Of a stretch of DNA of 10,734 nucleotides, positions 6,676-10,734 are shown piece by piece. The notes beneath the pieces are model-generated. The model was not told where the DNA came from, made no database searches, and was given only the letters and a program-made list of their open reading frames with translations. Numbering within the stretch: the first letter of the stretch is position 1; every line of letters starts with the position of its first letter. The translations under genes and the position numbers were made by a program. Source of the stretch: an uncultured bacterium (lineage in GTDB: Bacteria > Bacteroidota > Bacteroidia > Bacteroidales > Bacteroidaceae); assembly GCA_945788485.1 (NCBI GenBank), contig CALZMB010000056.1:1-10734 (forward strand). Direction: 5' to 3'.

Positions 6676-6921
6676 TCAACCTGCCACCTCAACACATACG
6701 TTGACCTGATTCTTCTTCACGGTGACAAAGCCTGTCGTGATGTCGAGTGTCTGTTCTCCTTTCGGTGTACGGAAGCGCACCTGTCCCTTTTCGAGTGTGG
6801 AAATGATAGGGGCATGGTTTTCGAGAATCTCAAACTGCCCTAACGTCCCGGGGACAGTGACGCTTTCTATGACGTCATCGTACACGACACGTTCGGGCGA
6901 CACAATTTTCAGTTTCAACAT
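6676..6921 (-). CDS. atpC: ATP synthase epsilon subunit, N-terminal domain only
   Basis: Epsilon joins gamma to the c ring. The 81-residue product has the beta-sandwich domain: LKIVSPERVVYDD (3-15), VTVPGTLGQFEILENHAPII (21-40, the most conserved segment), KGQVRFRTPKGEQ and FVTVKKNQVNVCVE. It stops where E. coli epsilon (139 residues) continues into two C-terminal helices that bind ATP and inhibit hydrolysis. The missing part is a clean TGA stop with the next gene two bases on, not a frameshift: I see no epsilon-like helices in the other frames. The enzyme therefore probably lacks epsilon-type inhibition. It follows atpD by 105 bp. Confidence 0.95.
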   Translation of the reverse strand: MLKLKIVSPERVVYDDVIESVTVPGTLGQFEILENHAPIISTLEKGQVRFRTPKGEQTLDITTGFVTVKKNQVNVCVEVAG

Positions 6922-6936
6922 TTTTGTTATATTTTA

Positions 6937-7030
6937 GTTGACGAGTTGACGGTTGGCAAGCTTCAACTTGACGATAAACCGTATTATCTGCATGCCGCGT
7001 TATCCACATCACACTGGTCAACTTGTTTAC
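6937..7030. repeat. Inverted octamer repeats between atpD and atpC
   Basis: The plus strand has GTTGACGA, GTTGACGG and TTGGCAAG in direct succession (6937-6960). Near the other end the minus strand has GTAAACAA then GTTGACCA (7030-7015). The outer 14 bases of the two ends pair at 11 of 14 positions as an inverted repeat. The octamer type and inverted layout match the element between atpA and atpG. The atpD stop codon TAA lies inside the right-hand octamer. An inner hairpin CAAG-cttcaa-CTTG (6957-6970) is also possible. Confidence 0.6.
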
Positions 7031-8535
7031 GACTTTGCCTGTTCGAGGAGTTTCTTACCCTTTTCGATGGCCTGTTCGATTGTTCCGACATTGAGGAAAG
7101 CCTGCTCTGGGAGGTCGTCGAGTTCTCCGTCAAGAATCATATTGAATCCGCGGATAGTATCCTCTATGCTGACCATCTCACCTTTGACGCCAGTAAACTG
7201 TTCAGCGACTGTGAATGGCTGTGAGAGGTATCTCTGCACTCGGCGTGCTCTGTTGACGGTGAGTTTGTCTTCGTCAGAGAGCTCGTCCATGCCGAGTATG
7301 GCGATGATGTCCTGCAATTCTTTGTATCGTTGGAGAATCTGTTTCACTCTCTGTGCGCAGTCGTAGTGTGCCTTGCCGACGATGAGCGGGTCGAGGATAC
7401 GGCTGGTTGAGCCGAGCGGGTCAACGGCAGGATAGATGCCGAGCTGTGCGATTGAGCGCGAGAGCTCTGTGGTGGCGTCGAGGTGGGTGAATGTTGTAGC
7501 CGGAGCCGGGTCGGTAAGGTCGTCGGCAGGGACATAGACAGCCTGCACAGACGTGATAGATCCGGTCTTTGTCGATGTGATACGCTCCTGCATGGCTCCC
7601 ATCTCAGATGCGAGTGTAGGCTGGTAGCCCACGGCAGACGGCATACGTCCGAGGAGGGCTGACACCTCAGAGCCTGCCTGTGTGAAACGGAAGATGTTGT
7701 CGATGAAGAAGAGGATGTCGCCGCCTTTGTCGCGGAACTCCTCAGCGACGGTCAAGCCAGAGAGTGCTACAGAGGCACGTGCTCCCGGCGGTTCGTTCAT
7801 CTGACCATACACAAGAGTTGCCTGTGACTTTTTCAGCTCTTCCGGGTCAACGAGCGAGAGGTCCCATTTGCCTTCCTCCATTGCCTCTTTGAATTTGTCA
7901 CCATAGCGGATTACGCCCGATTCAATCATTTCTCGTATGAGGTCGTTACCCTCACGAGTACGTTCTCCGACACCAGCAAAGACAGAATATCCGTTATGTC
8001 CCTTTGCGATGTTGTTGATAAGCTCCATGATGAGGACGGTTTTTCCAACGCCGGCACCACCGAAGAGGCCGATTTTTCCGCCCTTCATGTAAGGTTCAAG
8101 CAGGTCAATGACCTTGATGCCTGTAGCGAGCATCTCTTTCGATGTTGAGAGTTCTTCAAACTTCGGAGCCTCACGGTGTATGGGGTAAGCGCCTTCCTGC
8201 GAGAGGTTCGACATACCGTCGATAGGGCGTCCGATGACGTTCAACATTCTGCCTTTGATTTGATCGCCGGCAGGCATAACGATTGGCGAGCCGGTCGGCT
8301 TCACTTCCAATCCTCTCTGCAAACCATCGGTGTTGTCCATAGCAACTGTGCGGACTGTGTCTTCTCCTATGTGCTGCTGAACCTCAATGACGAGGTCTGA
8401 GCCATCAGGACGCTTCACTGTCAGCGCGTCGTGTATTTTCGGCAACACTTTTTCAGCATCAAGTCCTTCGGTATCGAAATGTACGTCGATGACAGGACCG
8501 ATTATCTGACTGATGTGTCCACTAATCTGTGACAT
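7027..8535 (-). CDS. atpD: ATP synthase beta subunit
   Basis: Beta carries the three catalytic sites of F1 that make ATP from ADP and phosphate. The 502-residue protein is longer than the usual 460-470. Key residues are Walker A GGAGVGKT (159-166, Lys165), catalytic Glu191 in GERTREGND, VYGQMNEPPGARASVALSGL (242-261), Walker B ILFFIDN (274-280, Asp279), and GYQPTLASEMG. The hinge DELSDEDK, equivalent to the DELSEED torque lever, lies in the C-terminal domain. Between SGVI and ATLVYGQ there are 29 residues (210-238) where E. coli has two: an insertion of about 27, rich in charge, in the nucleotide-binding domain. It is the first gene of the operon, with a long leader upstream. The ATG is at 8535-8533. 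Confidence 0.98.
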   Translation of the reverse strand: MSQISGHISQIIGPVIDVHFDTEGLDAEKVLPKIHDALTVKRPDGSDLVIEVQQHIGEDTVRTVAMDNTDGLQRGLEVKPTGSPIVMPAGDQIKGRMLNVIGRPIDGMSNLSQEGAYPIHREAPKFEELSTSKEMLATGIKVIDLLEPYMKGGKIGLFGGAGVGKTVLIMELINNIAKGHNGYSVFAGVGERTREGNDLIREMIESGVIRYGDKFKEAMEEGKWDLSLVDPEELKKSQATLVYGQMNEPPGARASVALSGLTVAEEFRDKGGDILFFIDNIFRFTQAGSEVSALLGRMPSAVGYQPTLASEMGAMQERITSTKTGSITSVQAVYVPADDLTDPAPATTFTHLDATTELSRSIAQLGIYPAVDPLGSTSRILDPLIVGKAHYDCAQRVKQILQRYKELQDIIAILGMDELSDEDKLTVNRARRVQRYLSQPFTVAEQFTGVKGEMVSIEDTIRGFNMILDGELDDLPEQAFLNVGTIEQAIEKGKKLLEQAKS

Positions 8536-8775
8536 AAGCTTGTATAGTTTTTTAGTTATTGTTTATCTTTTCTGCTGCGGGTGTTTCGGTATAGAAGCGA
8601 GGGCATCAGGCGTGGTTGTCTTAGTATTCTGATGCCATGAGGCGCAAGGTGTGTGGCGCGTGCTGTCTCTATGGTATATATATAATAATGTGTAATCCAC
8701 GTTATTGTCTATTCAGGGGCAGAAAACAAATGACGTCTGTCAATCAGCTTGTTATTCCACGCCCTTTGCCTCACT
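8536..8775 (-). promoter_or_regulatory. Structured 5' leader of the ATP synthase operon
   Basis: This is the stretch between the inferred transcription start and atpD; I see no real gene in it. Hairpins visible are GGCATCAG/CTGATGCC (8602-8609 with 8629-8636, 8 bp perfect, 19-nt loop), GCGC-based pairing near 8642-8660, and AATAATGTG-taatc-CACGTTATT (8684-8706, 8 of 9 paired). A five-codon reading frame ATG GCA TCA GAA TAC TAA (8638-8621) overlaps the first hairpin. Leader length rests on the promoter call. I match it to no known riboswitch. Confidence 0.4.
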
Positions 8776-8780
8776 GTTTG

Positions 8781-8788
8781 CAAAATTA
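8781..8788 (-). promoter_or_regulatory. Candidate -7 box of the atp operon promoter
   Basis: The minus strand reads TAATTTTG here, an exact match to the Bacteroidota sigma-ABfr -7 consensus TAnnTTTG, followed by C. The flanks are very AT-rich, unlike the coding DNA, as expected for a promoter. No clear TTG -33 box is seen 19-21 nt upstream (8808-8812 is A/T only). Transcription would start near 8775. It lies between the upstream gene's terminator and atpD, the right place for it. Confidence 0.55.
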
Positions 8789-8863
8789 GTAAATTTAATT
8801 CAACAAGAAAAATTTTTTTACATATTTTTATTCAGAAGACTGCAAAAAGGACAGTTATAGCGC

Positions 8864-8928
8864 AAAAAAGAAAGATACGGATGACTTGAGAGGCACACTT
8901 TCGCGCCTGCTGCTTGTCATCCGTATCT
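8864..8928 (-). terminator. Intrinsic terminator of the PurF-like gene
   Basis: AGATACGGATGAC (8873-8885) and its perfect 13-bp complement (8916-8928) form a stem starting 15 bp after the PurF-like stop. A shorter inner pairing AGGC/GCCT (8891-8894 with 8905-8908) may extend it. On the minus strand the stem is followed by TTTCTTTTTT (8873-8864), a classic U tract. It separates this gene from the ATP synthase operon. Confidence 0.88.
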
Positions 8929-8943
8929 GTTGTATGGTGAGAG

Positions 8944-10419
8944 TTATTTCTTTCTTGTGTATTCAGACGAGCCGTCGAAGCAATGTGTGCAGATTTTGCA
9001 CTTAGGCAGTCCGATGGCGTTGATGATTGTCTCGAGTTTTGAGAATTTCAGTGTGTCGATATTCAGACGTCTCGCAATTTCATTTACCATCGCCGTGTAT
9101 TCTGGCGAGTCGGTGGTTGCATATTTTTTCAGCCGTTCTTCAGAGATAGGCACATCTGTTGCCTTGTTCGCGTCATCGAGTTTTGTCACCTCTCCGTCGT
9201 TTGTCTCAAGGTCTTTTATCACTCGCCGGGCGATGAGTTCGAGTTCGTTCTTCGATGCAGAGAAGTTGATGAACGGGCATCCCCATATCAGCGGCGGACA
9301 AGCTATGCGCATGTGCACCTCCTTCGCACCGAGTTCTTTCAGGATTTTCGTGTTCTCCCTGAGCTGTGTACCTCTTACGATGCTGTCGTCGCAGAAGAGG
9401 CATCTCTTGCCTTTCAGCATTGCCTGGTTAGGTATGAGTTTCATTCGTGCGACAAGGTTTCTGACCGTCTGGCTTGTAGGCATGAAAGACCGTGGCCACG
9501 TCGGGGTGTATTTTGAGATACACCGCTGGTATGGCACATTGTGTCCGGCAGCATATCCCACAGCCATTCCGATGCCCGAATCGGGTATGCCTCCGGCGTT
9601 GTCCACCTCTGTATCGTCTTCTTTTCCCATGCTGAATCCAGTCTGGAAGCGCATATCTTCTACATTCTTCCCTTCATAGAAAGAAGTCGGGAAACCGTAG
9701 TAAATCCACAGGAATGAGCATATCTGCATATTTTCTTCCGGTTTGCGCAGCTGTTCCATCCCGTCAGCACGCAGGCGTACTATCTCTCCCGGGCCTACAT
9801 AAGTCACTGTCTCGAAGCCAAGGTTCGGGAAAGCAGTCGATTCGCTTGTGGCCGCCATCGCCCCGTTTTTCTGTCCGATGACGATGGGTGTACGTCCCCA
9901 GAAGTCACGCGCGGCAATGATGCCGTCTTCGGTGAGTATGAGCATGGAGCACGACCCATCGACAGTCTTATATACATTCTCTATACCGTCAACAAAGTCT
10001 TTGCCTTTGATTATAAGCAGTCCGATGAGTTCGGTGGGATTGATACGCCCCGAAGAAAATTCAGAGAGCACCATATTCTCTCCGAGCAGCTTTTTCGCTA
10101 TCTCTTCCGCATTGTTTATCTTTCCGACAGTGACAAGCGCGAAACGCCCGAGATGCGAGTTCATGAGAAGCGGCTGGGCGTCAGTATCGGATATGATGCC
10201 AATGCCGCTTTCGCCTTCAAACTTACCCAGTTCAGATTCGAACTTCGTTCTGAAATATGTACTCTCAAGATTGTGGATGGAACGCTTGAAGCCTTGCGTC
10301 TCTGTGCTGTAAGTGGCCATGCCGCCACGTTTCGTACCAAGATGTGACTGATAGTCAACCCCGTAAAACAACTCTTCAACGCAACGGTGGCGTTGTATAG
10401 TTCCAAAAAAACCTCCCAT
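8944..10419 (-). CDS. Amidophosphoribosyltransferase-like protein with a degenerate glutaminase domain
   Basis: The 491-residue protein has the PurF layout: an N-terminal Ntn-type glutaminase domain (1 to about 235) and a C-terminal phosphoribosyltransferase domain. PurF makes phosphoribosylamine from PRPP and glutamine in purine synthesis. The PRPP loop is well kept (CDDSIVRGTQ, 343-352), as are IPDSGIGMAVGYA (278-290) and the positions of the four [4Fe-4S] cysteines of Bacillus-type PurF: Cys234, Cys381 and Cys477/Cys480 in KCKICTHCF. The glutaminase site is not: the start reads MGGFFGT, not MCGI, so the nucleophile Cys is Gly2; the oxyanion-hole HNG is VGK (98-100); the SDxE segment is INPTE (126-130); the RYST arginine region reads IISDTDAQP. 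I therefore doubt glutamine use; ammonia use or another role is possible. I chose the ATG at 10419-10417 because the family begins there and upstream codons lie in the promoter. Confidence 0.87.
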   Translation of the reverse strand: MGGFFGTIQRHRCVEELFYGVDYQSHLGTKRGGMATYSTETQGFKRSIHNLESTYFRTKFESELGKFEGESGIGIISDTDAQPLLMNSHLGRFALVTVGKINNAEEIAKKLLGENMVLSEFSSGRINPTELIGLLIIKGKDFVDGIENVYKTVDGSCSMLILTEDGIIAARDFWGRTPIVIGQKNGAMAATSESTAFPNLGFETVTYVGPGEIVRLRADGMEQLRKPEENMQICSFLWIYYGFPTSFYEGKNVEDMRFQTGFSMGKEDDTEVDNAGGIPDSGIGMAVGYAAGHNVPYQRCISKYTPTWPRSFMPTSQTVRNLVARMKLIPNQAMLKGKRCLFCDDSIVRGTQLRENTKILKELGAKEVHMRIACPPLIWGCPFINFSASKNELELIARRVIKDLETNDGEVTKLDDANKATDVPISEERLKKYATTDSPEYTAMVNEIARRLNIDTLKFSKLETIINAIGLPKCKICTHCFDGSSEYTRKK

Positions 10420-10468
10420 AGTGTGGAAAATCTGCTGATAGAAATAACGGTTTGTGAAAAAATCGCTG

Positions 10469-10476
10469 CAAAGGTA
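10469..10476 (-). promoter_or_regulatory. -7 promoter box of the PurF-like gene
   Basis: The minus strand reads TACCTTTG followed by C, an exact match to the Bacteroidota -7 consensus TAnnTTTG. It is preceded by an A/T-rich run. No clear TTTG -33 element is visible about 20 nt upstream, where GTGG lies. Transcription would begin near 10462, leaving a leader of about 43 nt before the ATG at 10419. This supports the shorter start for the protein, since the longer reading frame begins upstream of the predicted transcript. Confidence 0.65.
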
Positions 10477-10560
10477 ATATTTTTTTTTGACATTCCACAT
10501 TCTGTCCGTACTTTTTTTATGGAAGACAATCTACTTTTTGAGAACGAACAAAGCGCTGCT

Positions 10561-10576
10561 ACCCGTTGCCGCGGGT
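10561..10576 (-). terminator. Weak hairpin after the exonuclease gene
   Basis: ACCCG (10561-10565) pairs with CGGGT (10572-10576) around a 6-nt loop, 12 bp after the exonuclease stop. The following minus-strand bases AGCAGCGCTTTGTTC are only mildly T-rich, so it is at best a weak terminator. Confidence 0.3.
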
Positions 10577-10588
10577 GAAAGACGCTGC

Positions 10589-10734
10589 CTACAATATCTC
10601 CAACGCTATCGCGGCACAGGCCTCGGCGTCGGCCAGTGCATGATGGTGTCTGTTCAGGTCGTAGCCGCAGCGCGCCGCGATGATGTCGAGAGTGTGGCGG
10701 CCTTTGGGCCACACCTTGCGCGACGCGATGCACG
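10589..10734 (-). CDS. DEDDh 3'-5' exonuclease (DnaQ-like), C-terminal end only
   Basis: The last 47 codons of a gene that enters from the right edge and ends with TAG at 10591-10589. The readable part includes TLDIIAARCGYDL followed by HHHALADAEACAAIALEIL. The His-x(4)-Asp pattern in HHALADA is the Exo III motif of the DEDDh exonuclease family (DNA polymerase III epsilon/DnaQ type), supplying the general base His and the last metal-binding Asp. Ending a few residues after this motif suggests the exonuclease domain closes the protein or that it is a single-domain enzyme of this group. Without the N-terminal part I cannot tell polymerase III epsilon from a stand-alone exonuclease. Codon use is more GC-rich than in the atp genes, but the sample is small. 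Confidence 0.85.
   Translation of the reverse strand, partial: CIASRKVWPKGRHTLDIIAARCGYDLNRHHHALADAEACAAIALEIL

Larger units (their letters stand above)
10420..10588 (-). other. Intergenic region between exonuclease and PurF-like genes
   Basis: This 169-bp gap has no gene. It contains a weak terminator-like hairpin close to the exonuclease stop, several A/T runs (8-9 bases, near 10479-10489 and 10512-10518), and the promoter of the PurF-like gene. The AT-richness contrasts with the adjoining coding DNA. Confidence 0.6.

Noticed and set aside
8930..9679. Long plus-strand frame of 249 codons over the PurF-like gene
   Set aside because: It is antisense to a recognised PurF-family protein. Its Ser/Phe-rich product looks like a codon shadow rather than a membrane protein.
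10161..10733. Minus-strand frame spanning the exonuclease end and the PurF-like start
   Set aside because: It is out of frame with both the exonuclease HHALADA motif and the PurF-like start, and crosses the promoter and hairpin between them.

Overview
The window is about 10.7 kb of a Bacteroidota chromosome, most likely Bacteroidales and plausibly Prevotellaceae. I base this on protein character (an F1Fo subunit set in the order D-C-I-B-E-F-H-A-G, a long subunit a with a signal peptide, a very short epsilon), on the lack of Shine-Dalgarno motifs before starts, and on two TAnnTTTG-type -7 boxes. I could not run a database search, so genus is not assigned. Every gene I can support lies on the minus strand, so transcription reads from right to left.

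From right to left: (1) 10589-10734 holds the last 47 codons of a DEDDh 3'-5' exonuclease. (2) 8944-10419 encodes an amidophosphoribosyltransferase-like protein (PurF family) with its own promoter (10469-10476) and a strong intrinsic terminator (8864-8928). Its phosphoribosyltransferase loop and four iron-sulfur cysteines are present, but the glutaminase nucleophile and other glutaminase residues are gone. (3) 997-8535 is a complete nine-gene ATP synthase operon with a candidate promoter at 8781-8788 and a structured leader of about 240 nt: atpD (beta), atpC (epsilon), an AtpI-like membrane protein, atpB (a), atpE (c), atpF (b), atpH (delta), atpA (alpha), atpG (gamma). (4) A 323-bp gap with a large 18-bp hairpin separates the operon from (5) an exported aldose 1-epimerase (GalM family) that runs off the left edge.

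The ATP synthase genes encode all eight subunit types of a proton-driven F1Fo enzyme: alpha, beta, gamma, delta and epsilon form F1; a, b and c form Fo; the AtpI-like protein is a probable assembly factor. Beta and epsilon lead the operon, ahead of the Fo genes. Gaps inside it are tiny (2-19 bp) except after atpD (105 bp), atpB (79 bp), atpE (168 bp) and atpA (120 bp). The atpD-atpC and atpA-atpG gaps each carry inverted arrays of the same degenerate octamer, roughly GTTGACAA/GTAAACAA, which would fold into intercistronic hairpins. I consider this shared repeat and the glutaminase-dead PurF paralogue the two most interesting signals. I saw no CRISPR array, insertion sequence, tRNA, rRNA or phage gene.
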